A stretch of 40,240 bases of DNA, from positions 1 through 40,240 of the forward strand of contig JABDKP010000169.1 in the NCBI GenBank assembly GCA_013002175.1, given 5' to 3'. Numbering within the stretch: position 1 is the first letter of the stretch; each line of letters starts with the position of its first letter. Positions 25,250 to 32,874 of the stretch are shown here, one piece after another. The stretch comes from Ilumatobacter sp. Its GTDB lineage: Bacteria; Actinomycetota; Acidimicrobiia; Acidimicrobiales; Ilumatobacteraceae. The notes under the pieces are model-generated. The model had not been told where the DNA came from, ran no database searches, and saw only the letters and a program-made list of their open reading frames with translations. The translations under genes were made by a program, and so were the position numbers.

Positions 25250-26056
25250 TCAGGCGGGCAGGTGTGGCACGGCGGCCGTGATCAGACGCCGCACGTTGTC
25301 GACGTTCTGCTCGACCATCGCGAAAACGGCATCCATCGTGACCGGTTCGCGGCCGTCGACGCCCGCGTCGTAGTCGGTGATCAGCGCAACGGAGGCGTAG
25401 GGGATGCCCGCCTCGGCCGCCAGCACCGCCTCGGGCGTGCCGGTCATGTTGACGACGTGCCACCCCATCGTCCGGAACCATGCACTCTCGGCGCGGGTCG
25501 AGAACCGCGGACCGTTGATGACGACCATCGTCCCGCCGTCGTGCACGGCCACGCCCTCGACGTCGCCGGCGGCCTGGAGCAGCGCGCGGCGAACCCCGGG
25601 GTCATAGGGGTCGGCGAACGTCTGGTGGTGAACGGGGCCCGCAGCCCCGGGCGTCCCGGTCGGCGCTCCCACATCGTGGAACGTGTCGGGTCGGCCATGC
25701 GTGCGATCGACGAGTTGGTCGACGACGACGAACTCGCCGGGGTGGAGATCCGGCTGCAGCGACCCGACCGAGCACGGCGCGACGATCGAACGCACGCCCA
25801 ACGACGCCATCGCCCACACGTTGGCGCGGAACGGGACGCGATGCGCCGCGTACTCGTGGTGCCGTCCGTGACGGGCGAGGAACGCGACGCGCCGACCGCC
25901 GATCGTCCCGACCGCGAGTGGTGCAGCGGGCGGCCCGAACGGTGTCGCCGGCTCGACGATGGTCACTTTGTCGAGGAACTCGTAGAACCCCGATCCGCCG
26001 AAGACTCCGATCTCGGCGCCGAGTTCGGACGCGTCGTCGGTGAGCGGCACCAACAT
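25250..26056 (-). CDS. mtnP: S-methyl-5'-thioadenosine (or thioinosine) phosphorylase
   Basis: This 268-residue purine-nucleoside-phosphorylase-fold enzyme cleaves methylthioadenosine to adenine and methylthioribose-1-phosphate in methionine salvage. Visible motifs are GVFGGSGFYEFL (phosphate loop), FLARHGRHHEYAAHRVPFRANVWAM, INGPRFSTRAES, NMTGTPEAVLAAEAGI, and ITDYDAGVD with the base-contacting Asp. Length is normal for MtnP. Some bacterial members prefer methylthioinosine, which sequence alone does not settle. Its ATG shares a base with the FmdB stop codon (TGATG at 26054-26058), so translation is coupled. Confidence 0.9.
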   Translation of the reverse strand: MLVPLTDDASELGAEIGVFGGSGFYEFLDKVTIVEPATPFGPPAAPLAVGTIGGRRVAFLARHGRHHEYAAHRVPFRANVWAMASLGVRSIVAPCSVGSLQPDLHPGEFVVVDQLVDRTHGRPDTFHDVGAPTGTPGAAGPVHHQTFADPYDPGVRRALLQAAGDVEGVAVHDGGTMVVINGPRFSTRAESAWFRTMGWHVVNMTGTPEAVLAAEAGIPYASVALITDYDAGVDGREPVTMDAVFAMVEQNVDNVRRLITAAVPHLPA

Positions 26057-26406
26057 CAGTCGGTGGTGCTGGTTGCCGCCACCGGCTTCGTCGGAGTCGA
26101 CGAGTCCTTCGACGTCGACGACGACGTGGCCGCGCCCTCACCCGACGATTTCGACGGTGCGCTTTCCGTCGTGGATGCTCCCGAGCCGTCCGTCTTGGTG
26201 GAGGACTTCTGCTGGCTGCCGCGGTTGTCGGTCTTGAAGAAGCCGCTGCCCTTGAACGTGACGCCGACCGGCTGGAACACCTTCTTCACCGGCAGCAGCT
26301 CGCCCGATTGGGGGTGCACGTACTCGGTCAGGCTCTCGTCGGTGAACGCCTGCTGCACCTCGATGGTTTCACCCGAGTCGACGAATTTGTACACATACGT
26401 AGGCAT
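26056..26406 (-). CDS. FmdB-family protein lacking the zinc cysteines
   Basis: This 116-residue protein has the FmdB-family start MPTYVYKF and the diagnostic GVTFKGSGFFKTDNRG at about residues 48-63. Normal members have two CxxC knuckles; here the first site reads FVDSGE and the second HPQSGE, and the whole protein has no cysteine. It cannot form the zinc ribbon. The C-terminal half is a low-complexity Ser/Thr/Lys/Gly tail. The start ATG is 11 bases from TATCTT, so it has a short or no leader. It is coupled to mtnP. Confidence 0.85.
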   Translation of the reverse strand: MPTYVYKFVDSGETIEVQQAFTDESLTEYVHPQSGELLPVKKVFQPVGVTFKGSGFFKTDNRGSQQKSSTKTDGSGASTTESAPSKSSGEGAATSSSTSKDSSTPTKPVAATSTTD

Positions 26407-26516
26407 GGCAGTGTCAAAAGATACCGACTCGGTGGCGCGATGAGCTCGGTGCGGTGGCGATCGACGGCCGACGCGCCGGCGACGCACTGCTGCGTCCTCG
26501 TCGGTATGGTGGCGCC

Positions 26517-27383
26517 ATGCAGGTCCGCAGTGCCGTGATTCCCGCCGCAGGTCGGGGGACCCGCTTCCTCCCGGCGACCAAGGCGGTCCCGAAGGAGCTG
26601 TTTCCGATCGGTGATCAACCGGCCCTGCAGATCGTGATCGACGAGGCGCTCGGCGCCGGGATCGACCACATCGTCGTCGTCAGCAGCCGCGACAAGCCGG
26701 CGATCGCCGACTACTTCGAGCGCGACGACGAGCTGATCGGCCTGCTCGACGAGTCGGGCAAGACCCAGCTCGCCGAGCGTCTGCGGTCAATCGGAACCGA
26801 TTGGCGCGCGACGGTCGTCTACCAGGACGAACCCCGTGGTCTGGGCCACGCGGTCGGGTGCGCCCGGGAGGCGGTCGGCGACGAACCGTTCGCCGTCCTC
26901 CTGCCGGACGAACTGATGGGCTCCTCGGCGTTGCTCGCGCAGATGAACGGCGTCTGCGCGTCCACCGGCGGCAGCGTCGTCGCCGCGATCAACGTGCCGC
27001 GCGACGAGGTCGGTTCGTACGGCGTCATCGATCCGGCGGGCGCACTGAATGCGGACGGCGTCATCGCCGTGCGCGACCTCGTGGAGAAGCCGGACCCTGC
27101 CGATGCGCCGAGCAACTTCATCCTCACCGGGCGCTACGTCCTGACCGCCGACGCGTGGACCGAGATCGCCGCGTTGAAGCCCGGCCGCGGAGGTGAACTG
27201 CAGTTGACCGACGCGTTGCGGGCGCAGGCTGCCCGGGCGCCGTTCCATGCAGTGGTGTCCGAGGTCAGTCGTCACGACACCGGCAACCCGCTGGGGTTCC
27301 TCACCGCATCGATCGAGCTCGGGCTCGTCAACCCCGACCTGCGCCAGCCGCTGCGGGCGTTCCTCGACCAGCTCAAGCGCTGA
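26517..27383 (+). CDS. galU: UTP-glucose-1-phosphate uridylyltransferase
   Basis: This 288-residue nucleotidyltransferase makes UDP-glucose from UTP and glucose-1-phosphate, feeding envelope polysaccharides. The signature VIPAAGRGTRFLPATKAVPKELFPI opens the protein. Further family segments are YQDEPRGLGHAVGCAREAVGDEPFAVLLPDELM, VEKPDPADAPSNFILTGRYVL, and GRGGELQLTDALR. The ATG at 26517 follows TATGGT (26505-26510) by six bases, so it is leaderless; an upstream frame extension is Arg-rich and unlikely. It links to the glucose-1-phosphate-handling enzymes elsewhere in the window (glgP, galT, the mutase). Confidence 0.95.
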   Translation: MQVRSAVIPAAGRGTRFLPATKAVPKELFPIGDQPALQIVIDEALGAGIDHIVVVSSRDKPAIADYFERDDELIGLLDESGKTQLAERLRSIGTDWRATVVYQDEPRGLGHAVGCAREAVGDEPFAVLLPDELMGSSALLAQMNGVCASTGGSVVAAINVPRDEVGSYGVIDPAGALNADGVIAVRDLVEKPDPADAPSNFILTGRYVLTADAWTEIAALKPGRGGELQLTDALRAQAARAPFHAVVSEVSRHDTGNPLGFLTASIELGLVNPDLRQPLRAFLDQLKR

Positions 27384-27388
27384 TCGGC

Positions 27389-27405
27389 ACGGGCGGTCCG
27401 CCCGT
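27389..27405. terminator. palindrome between convergent galU and glycolipid-binding gene
   Basis: ACGGGCGGTCCGCCCGT is a perfect inverted repeat with a single central base, starting 5 bases after the galU stop between two convergent genes. It has the GC strength of an intrinsic terminator stem but no T-run, as is common in high-GC actinobacteria. A terminator role is inferred from position. Confidence 0.5.
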
Positions 27406-27427
27406 CGGGCCGGCATCGGCCCTCCGG

Positions 27428-27985
27428 TCAGACCCGGCGGAAGTACCCGGGGTAGTCGTGCACGAGGCCGTATTCGTCGACGTCGAACTCGGTCGCGAAC
27501 CCCGAATCGAGATTGCTGTACGCGAAGCGCCGCGGCGTGACGTGGTGGTAGCGCTGGCGGACCGCAACGACGCCGAGTGTGTCGACGTCGACCATCGCCG
27601 TCGCGATCTCCGCCGCGTGTCCGACGTCGAGCTGCAGACGCCGGATCGGAATCGTGTTGGTGAACGGGGTCACCGTGAGGTCGATGTCGTGGCACCCGTC
27701 GAGGTCGGTCCGGTGGGCACCGTTCATCTCGCCCCATCGCCCGGTGCCGTCGTTGCCCAGCCACAGGTCGGGGTCGTCGAGGTCGCGGAAGAGCAGGAAC
27801 TGGCGGATGCTCCACGTCGCGGACAGGCGCAGTACGTAGCTGACGTTGGCGCCGGCGACTTCGCCGGTGGCGGTCCAGCCCTCGTTCTCCCACCGCAGGT
27901 GCAGCGTCTCGCCGCCGTCGTCGTCCCAGCGTTGCCATCGAGCCGTGTAGCCATCGGCCGGAAACGCGGTCAATGCCGTTGCCAT
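27428..27985 (-). CDS. putative glycolipid-binding domain protein
   Basis: This 185-residue protein matches the putative glycolipid-binding family (PF06475, formerly DUF1089): WQRWDDDGGETLHLRWENEGWTATGEV, DLWLGNDGTGRWGEMNGAHRTDLDGCHDIDLTVTPFTNTIPIRRL, and a C-terminal FDVDEYGLVHDYPGYFRRV. It is predicted to be cytosolic with an all-beta fold. Function is not established. The ATG at 27985 is preferred over one at 28009 because TAGTCT (27993-27998 on minus) lies seven bases before it, and the longer form would start upstream of that promoter. It diverges from moeA. Confidence 0.82.
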   Translation of the reverse strand: MATALTAFPADGYTARWQRWDDDGGETLHLRWENEGWTATGEVAGANVSYVLRLSATWSIRQFLLFRDLDDPDLWLGNDGTGRWGEMNGAHRTDLDGCHDIDLTVTPFTNTIPIRRLQLDVGHAAEIATAMVDVDTLGVVAVRQRYHHVTPRRFAYSNLDSGFATEFDVDEYGLVHDYPGYFRRV

Positions 27986-28035
27986 CGACACGAGACTACG
28001 ACGCATCATGCACCGATGTCCGTACGATCGGGCAG

Positions 28036-29247
28036 ATGACGCCGTTGGAGGACGCGCAGGCTTTCGTGCTGGGGTCGTGCCCGCCGTTGGCGCCGCTGAC
28101 GCTGCCGCGCACCGAGGCGCTCGGGCTGGTGCTTGCCGAGCCGGTGGTGTCGACCGAGTTCGTGCCGCCGTTCGCCAACTCCGCCGTCGACGGGTATGCC
28201 GTGCGCGCCGACGACGTCGCCGACGTGCCGGCCGTGTTGCGCGTCGTCGGTGAGATCTCCGCAGGCGCCGCGCCGCAGCACCCGGTCGGTTCCGGCGAGG
28301 CGATCCGGATCATGACCGGCGCGCCGCTTCCGGACGGTGCCGACGCCGTCGTGATGGTCGAGGACTCCGAGCGGGTCGGGGACTCCGCCGACGGTGACCG
28401 GGTGCGGCTCACCGCGAGCGTGCGCCCCGGCGCGGCGATCAGGGGTGCCGGCGACGACGTGCGGAGCGGTGACGAGGTCTGCCCGGCCGGGACGGTGATC
28501 ACCCCCTCGATCGCCGGTGTGCTCGCGAGTGTCAACGCGCGGGAGGTCACCGTGTTCCCGCGGGTTCGCGTCGCAGTGCTCTCGACGGGCGACGAGCTGG
28601 TCGACGACGGTTCGCCGCTCGCGCTGGGACAGATTCGCGAGAGCAACAAGACGATGCTCACCGGCCTGCTCGCCGAAGCCGGCTGCGACGTGGTCGACCT
28701 CGGGGTCGTCCGTGACGACGAGGCCGAATTGGCACGGGTCCTCGAGTCGGCCGCAGCCGACTGTGACGCAGTCGTCACCAGCGGCGGCGTGTCGATGGGT
28801 GACTACGACGTCGTCAAGGCGGTCTTGGGCCGGATCGCCGAGATGACCTGGATGCAGATCGCGATCAAGCCGGCCAAACCGTTCGCGTTCGGGCGGCTCT
28901 CCGGCATTCCGATCTTCGGCCTCCCGGGCAACCCCGTCAGCTCGATCGTCAGCTTCGAGCTGCTCGCCCGGCCGGCGCTCCGGCGGATGATGGGCCATCG
29001 TCGGTTGACGCGCACCAGCCTCGTCGCGGTCACCGATGCCGACCTGCGGCGATCGGCGGACGGCAAGGTCCACTTCATGCGCGTCAACGGCGAGTTCGGC
29101 GACGACGGGCGCTATCACGTCCGTCCGGTCGGCAGCCAGGGCAGCCATCAGCTCGCCGCCACCGCGACGGCCGACGCCATGGCGATCGTGCCCGATGGTG
29201 AGGGTCTGGCAGCCGGCGACGACGTCGCCGTGCTGATGCTGCACTGA
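28036..29247 (+). CDS. moeA: molybdopterin molybdenumtransferase MoeA
   Basis: This 403-residue enzyme inserts molybdate into adenylylated molybdopterin. Domains are visible in order: the N-terminal MoeA_N part with PPFANSAVDGYAV and the beta part with GEISAGAAP and IMTGAPLPDGADAVVMVED; the MoCF-binding domain with VAVLSTGDEL, RESNKTMLTGLLAEAGCDV, VVTSGGVSMGDYDVVK and IKPAKPFAFGRLSG(I)PIFGLPGNPVSS; and a C-terminal beta domain. All key loops are intact. TACGAT (28023-28028) precedes the ATG by seven bases (leaderless). It is first in the moeA-moaA-moaC set. Confidence 0.95.
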   Translation: MTPLEDAQAFVLGSCPPLAPLTLPRTEALGLVLAEPVVSTEFVPPFANSAVDGYAVRADDVADVPAVLRVVGEISAGAAPQHPVGSGEAIRIMTGAPLPDGADAVVMVEDSERVGDSADGDRVRLTASVRPGAAIRGAGDDVRSGDEVCPAGTVITPSIAGVLASVNAREVTVFPRVRVAVLSTGDELVDDGSPLALGQIRESNKTMLTGLLAEAGCDVVDLGVVRDDEAELARVLESAAADCDAVVTSGGVSMGDYDVVKAVLGRIAEMTWMQIAIKPAKPFAFGRLSGIPIFGLPGNPVSSIVSFELLARPALRRMMGHRRLTRTSLVAVTDADLRRSADGKVHFMRVNGEFGDDGRYHVRPVGSQGSHQLAATATADAMAIVPDGEGLAAGDDVAVLMLH

Positions 29248-29304
29248 CCCCGCACACACCCGGCGCCTGGCGCCGGATCACCGGCGCCCACGTACACTGG
29301 AGTG

Positions 29305-30315
29305 ATGAGGGCGAGCCACCAGGATCTGGTCGATCCGTTCGGACGCGTCATCAAGGACCTCCGGATCTCGATCACCGATCGCTGTAACTTCCGGTGCACG
29401 TACTGCATGCCCGAGGAGGGGATGCAGTGGCTGCCGCGTTCCGAGGTGATGTCGTTCGAGGAGATCGAGCATCTCGTGCGGATCTTCGTCGACCGGTACG
29501 GCGTCACCGGGGTGCGCCTCACGGGCGGCGAGCCCACCGTGCGGGCCCATCTTCCCGTGCTCGTGTCGAAGCTCGCGGCCATCAACGGGCCCGAGGGGCC
29601 GATCGACCTCGCGATGACCACCAACGGGGCGACGATGCGCCTCGTCGCCGACCCGCTGCGGGCCGCCGGCCTGCGCCGCGTCAACATCAGCCTCGACACG
29701 CTCGTCCGCGAGAAGTTCATCGAGATGACCAGGCGCGACGAACTCGCCAACGTGCTCGACGGCATCGACGCGGCCCAGGCCGCCGGGTTCGAGCCGGTGA
29801 AGATCAACGCGGTCATCGAACGCGGCGTCAACGACGACGAGATCATCGACCTCGCCACGTTCGGGCGTGAGCAGGGCGTCGAAGTCCGCTTCATCGAGTT
29901 CATGCCGCTCGACGCCGACGGGCACTGGGTGACCGAGAAGGTCGTCGGTCAGGACGAAATCGTTGCGATCATCGACGCGGCGTATCCGATCGAACAGCTC
30001 CCGGCACGTGGTGCGGCGCCGGCCGACCGTTTCCGCTACCGCGACGGCAGCGGTGTGATCGGGATCATCCCGACCGTCACCAAGCCGTTCTGCGGGGATT
30101 GCGACCGGGTTCGCCTCACCGCCGAGGGGGACTTCCGCACGTGCCTCTTCGCGACGAAGGAGTTCGACCTCCTCTCGGCACTGCGCGCCGGCGAGACCGA
30201 CGACCAGATCGCCGCCCGGATCGAAGCGGCGGTCGCCACGAAGTGGGCCGGACACCGGATCAACCAGGTCAACTTCGTCCGGCCCGACAAGTCGATGTCG
30301 CAGATCGGCGGCTGA
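29305..30315 (+). CDS. moaA: GTP 3',8-cyclase MoaA
   Basis: This 336-residue radical SAM enzyme performs the first step of molybdopterin synthesis, cyclising GTP with two 4Fe-4S clusters. The radical SAM motif CNFRCTYC has Cys27, Cys31 and Cys34. LTGGEPTVR binds SAM. The second cluster motif is CGDCDRVRLTAEGDFRTC. The C-terminus ends in the conserved Gly-Gly (QIGG). The ATG at 29305 is chosen over a GTG at 29302: TACACT (29293-29298) is six bases upstream, so the mRNA is probably leaderless. The stop codon lies inside hairpin 1 of the second four-hairpin array. Confidence 0.96.
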   Translation: MRASHQDLVDPFGRVIKDLRISITDRCNFRCTYCMPEEGMQWLPRSEVMSFEEIEHLVRIFVDRYGVTGVRLTGGEPTVRAHLPVLVSKLAAINGPEGPIDLAMTTNGATMRLVADPLRAAGLRRVNISLDTLVREKFIEMTRRDELANVLDGIDAAQAAGFEPVKINAVIERGVNDDEIIDLATFGREQGVEVRFIEFMPLDADGHWVTEKVVGQDEIVAIIDAAYPIEQLPARGAAPADRFRYRDGSGVIGIIPTVTKPFCGDCDRVRLTAEGDFRTCLFATKEFDLLSALRAGETDDQIAARIEAAVATKWAGHRINQVNFVRPDKSMSQIGG

Positions 30316-30388
30316 GAGCCGCCGAGGGCGACTCCGTCGCCCCAGCGCCGCAGGCGCTGTCTGCGAGTCCTCGGGCTGATCGCCCGAG
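30307..30388. repeat. four-hairpin array, locus B
   Basis: (1) GGCGGCT-GAG-AGCCGCC, 30307-30323, containing the moaA stop. (2) GGGCGAC-TCC-GTCGCCC, 30326-30342. (3) CAGCGCC-GCA-GGCGCTG, 30343-30359, abutting (2). (4) CTCGGGC-TGATC-GCCCGAG, 30370-30388. The module matches locus A (22502-22585) in order and spacing: about 10-12 bases separate hairpins 3 and 4 in both. The remaining 130 bases up to moaC hold the moaC -10 and nothing else I can assign. Confidence 0.8.
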
Positions 30389-30533
30389 CTCGCTCTCGCT
30401 CGGCGGGGCCACCGCGCGTGGCTGGTCGTTGCGCCGCCACGATCACGCGGCTGCGGTTGGCGTTGTCTGGGAGTCCTCGGGTTGCACGTCGTGTGACGGT
30501 CGGGTCGGGCGGGGCGGCTACCGTTCGATACAC

Positions 30534-31037
30534 ATGAGCGATCTCCAGTTCACCCATCTCGATCCCGCCGGGCACGCGCGCATGGTCGACGTCGCGCCGA
30601 AGGAACCGACCCACCGCCGGGCCCTCGCGCGCTGCAAGGTGATGATGCGCCCCGAGACGACCGCCGCGATCGCCAACCGTGAGGTCAAGAAGGGTGACGT
30701 CCTGTCGGTCGCCCGCGTCGCCGGCATCCAGGCGGCCAAGCGGACCTCCGACATGATCCCGCTCTGCCATCCGCTGCTGATCTCGAGCGTGTCGATCAAC
30801 TTCGAGCTCGGCGACGACCATGTCGCGATCGAGGCCCACGTCGAGTGCGTCGAGCGCACGGGCGTGGAGATGGAGGCGTTGCATGCGTGCACTGTCGCGG
30901 CCCTGACGGTGTACGACATGTGCAAGTCCGCCGATCGCGCGATGACGATCACCGACCTCGCCCTGTGGGAGAAGACGGGCGGCCGATCGGGCACCTATCG
31001 GCGCGCTGACGGCGCCGATGCCGACACCGGGCGCTGA
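30534..31037 (+). CDS. moaC: cyclic pyranopterin monophosphate synthase MoaC
   Basis: This 167-residue protein completes step one of molybdopterin synthesis after MoaA. Family motifs are HARMVDVAPKEPTHRRALARC, KKGDVLSVARVAGIQAAKRTSDMIPLCHPLLIS (with the active-site His-Pro-Leu), ECVERTGVEMEALHACTVAALTVYDMCKSADRAMTI and a C-terminal EKTGGRSG with the catalytic Lys. TACCGT (30519-30524) lies nine bases upstream, giving a nearly leaderless start. A 218-base gap with the hairpin array separates it from moaA, so it may be transcribed separately. Confidence 0.95.
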   Translation: MSDLQFTHLDPAGHARMVDVAPKEPTHRRALARCKVMMRPETTAAIANREVKKGDVLSVARVAGIQAAKRTSDMIPLCHPLLISSVSINFELGDDHVAIEAHVECVERTGVEMEALHACTVAALTVYDMCKSADRAMTITDLALWEKTGGRSGTYRRADGADADTGR

Positions 31038-31076
31038 GCGCGACACGGTCCGGCGTGACGTGCGACACGGAGGATG

Positions 31077-31106
31077 TTGTCCTTACTGTCACAAATGTCG
31101 TAGAAT
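31077..31106 (+). promoter_or_regulatory. sigma70-type promoter of the 31179 membrane protein gene
   Basis: TTGTCC (31077-31082) and TAGAAT (31101-31106) are separated by 18 bases. The region is clearly more AT-rich than its surroundings. Unlike most genes in the window, this promoter leaves a leader of about 65 bases before the ATG at 31179. Confidence 0.55.
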
Positions 31107-31178
31107 CGTCACATAACCGCGACGGCGCCGATTCTGTGCCGTCATCCGCCGACTGAACAGAACGAGCATCTCGATCTC

Positions 31179-31838
31179 ATGGCCAAACTCGTCCTCCTCG
31201 TTGTTGCTGCCGCCTGGGCAGCTGTGCTCATCCCGCCGATGCTGCGTTCCCGCGTCGACAACCGACCGAACTCGTCGGTGTCGGACTTCCGCCGGCAGCT
31301 GAACAAGCTCCAGAGCACGGCGACGCCGGCTCGGGGGTCGGTCCGGGCGATGGGTCGGCCGCTCACCCAGTCGCCACTGCAGCGCCATGCCGCCGGAGGA
31401 CGTCCGAACCAGATGAGCCAGCCCCGGCAGTCGGCGTCACGGCACAATGCCGGTCGCCACACGCCGAGCCGCGGCGGGACCGCCACGCGTCAACGCCCCG
31501 TCCGTGACGTCACCGGCGAGACGGCGCGCTACCGCTCGCACGGCGACCCTTCCGGTGGGCAGCGGCGTCCCGACGAGCGCGAGCCGCGCGGCGCCCAGCG
31601 TCAGGCCCGTCCGGTCGACCCGATGACCTCGGTCAAGCGACGCCGGATGAACGTCCTGTTCATCCTCGTCATCACTGCGGCGTCGACGATGTTCCTCGCG
31701 GCGACGACACAGTCATCGGCGATGCTGTGGGCGTTCGGGCTGTCGTTCCTCGGGCTCTGCGGGTACATCTACGTGCTCGCCCAGGTGCGCGAGCGCGAAG
31801 ACGTCAACTGGGGCGACGGCTGGTTCGACCAGCGCTGA
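31179..31838 (+). CDS. membrane protein with basic disordered linker
   Basis: This 219-residue protein has an N-terminal helix (LVLLVVAAAWAAVLIPPML), a long Arg/Gln/Ser/Gly-rich hydrophilic stretch (about residues 25-150) and two closely spaced helices near the C-terminus (VLFILVITAASTMFLAATT and MLWAFGLSFLGLCGYIYVL), then an acidic-aromatic tail (DVNWGDGWFDQR). The layout resembles uncharacterised actinobacterial envelope proteins of unknown role; no catalytic motif is visible. A canonical promoter lies 70 bases upstream. Confidence 0.8.
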   Translation: MAKLVLLVVAAAWAAVLIPPMLRSRVDNRPNSSVSDFRRQLNKLQSTATPARGSVRAMGRPLTQSPLQRHAAGGRPNQMSQPRQSASRHNAGRHTPSRGGTATRQRPVRDVTGETARYRSHGDPSGGQRRPDEREPRGAQRQARPVDPMTSVKRRRMNVLFILVITAASTMFLAATTQSSAMLWAFGLSFLGLCGYIYVLAQVREREDVNWGDGWFDQR

Positions 31839-31872
31839 CTCGGCGACGACGCCGATACACTGCGGGTTCCTT

Positions 31873-31945
<73 letters not shown>

Positions 31946-32012
31946 CAAGCCGAACCGGAGGCTGACGCCGTCGACGGATCTCCCGGGCTTGACTAGCCTG
32001 AGCGCATGTGCG

Positions 32013-32040
32013 GTGCACACCGATCGTTGTGCACACCGAT
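32013..32040. repeat. direct repeat GTGCACACCGAT x2
   Basis: GTGCACACCGAT occurs at 32013-32024 and 32029-32040, 16 bases apart, each containing the palindrome GTGCAC. It lies 18 bases before the Cys-rich gene ATG and could be an operator or a small duplication. Confidence 0.5.
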
Positions 32041-32058
32041 TGAGTGAGAGGGACATTC

Positions 32059-32211
32059 ATGAGCGACAAGTGCAGCAACTGTGGGGGCTCCGGAAGGTGC
32101 CAGGGCGTCTGTGGTGGCAGCGGTGATGCCGGCGGCGGGGCCGGTTCGTGCGGCGCCTGCCACGGGACGGGCAAGTGCAGTTCGTGCAGTGGCTCGGGTT
32201 GGAGCCGCTGA
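32059..32211 (+). CDS. 50-aa DnaJ-like Cys-rich protein
   Basis: This small ORF starts at an ATG with a good ribosome site (GAGAGGGA) and encodes 50 residues with four CxxCxGxG-like knuckles: CSNCGGSG (5-12), CQGVCGGSG (14-22, with one extra residue), CGACHGTG (31-38) and CSSCSGSG (40-47). This is the zinc-knuckle pattern of the DnaJ cysteine-rich domain, which normally has four such repeats, here without a J-domain or substrate-binding domain. It probably binds two zinc ions. Function is unknown; a stand-alone chaperone-like thiol or zinc protein is possible. It lies just after tRNA-Ala. Confidence 0.8.
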   Translation: MSDKCSNCGGSGRCQGVCGGSGDAGGGAGSCGACHGTGKCSSCSGSGWSR

Positions 32212-32240
32212 CCGACCATCGTTGACGGCAACCTCTCGAC

Positions 32241-32726
32241 ATGCCTGACCTCACCGGCCGCGTGCGCAAGCACCGCGGCAACGACCTCGAGCCCGACGAA
32301 ACGATCGTCAAGTCGCTCGTTGGTCAACCGCCCGGTTCCAAGGCTCGCCGACTGAACACGGTGCGACTCGGCGTGGGCACGATCCTGCCCACTGGACTGA
32401 GCGACATCGGAGCCGATCAGATCCTGGTGTGGAATGCGGCGATCGAGAATCCCCTTGCTGATCGGGTGCCGAGACGAAACGTGTACATCACGCTCACGTC
32501 CCAACGGATGCTGGTACACACCACGACGGCGTTGGGCAAACCGAAGGAGCTCGCGTGCTCCTACGCTCACGATGAAATTGCCGGCGTACGGGTCGACAAC
32601 CCGAAGATCGGAGACGGTGAGGTCTTCGTCCAGTACGCCGATGATTCGATCACGAACCTGTTGATGGTCACCAATCAGAAACCCGACGAGTTCGTCGATG
32701 CGTGGCATGTGATCCAGTCGAGGTGA
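32241..32726 (+). CDS. PH-like-domain protein of unknown function
   Basis: This 161-residue soluble protein has a middle and C-terminal part (NVYITLTSQRMLVHTTTALGKPKELACSYAHDEIAGVRVDNPKIGDGEVFVQYADDSITNLLMV) with the strand pattern of bacterial PH-like domains, in which a TSQRMLV-type strand is followed by an EIAGV strand and a closing helix (DEFVDAWHVIQ). No enzyme motif is seen. It follows the Cys-rich small gene by 29 bases and may be co-transcribed. The N-terminus (GRVRKHRGNDLEPDETI) resembles the approach to such domains. Confidence 0.65.
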   Translation: MPDLTGRVRKHRGNDLEPDETIVKSLVGQPPGSKARRLNTVRLGVGTILPTGLSDIGADQILVWNAAIENPLADRVPRRNVYITLTSQRMLVHTTTALGKPKELACSYAHDEIAGVRVDNPKIGDGEVFVQYADDSITNLLMVTNQKPDEFVDAWHVIQSR

Positions 32727-32874
32727 TGATCGGGCGGGGCGCGATGGCGGGCCCCGCACGGTCGGTTCGGCCCCTCGTGGACCCCTTGAAGATGGTCCGT
32801 GGTCGTGTCAGGCTGGATCCCGACGATCCAGGTCGACGGTTCGCCGCAGGCACCGTCGGGGACAGGAGCACACG

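Noticed and set aside
30389-30533. Possible molybdenum-cofactor riboswitch before moaC
   Set aside because: No recognisable Moco aptamer structure; the gap holds the end of the hairpin array and a -10 box close to the ATG, leaving no leader for a riboswitch.
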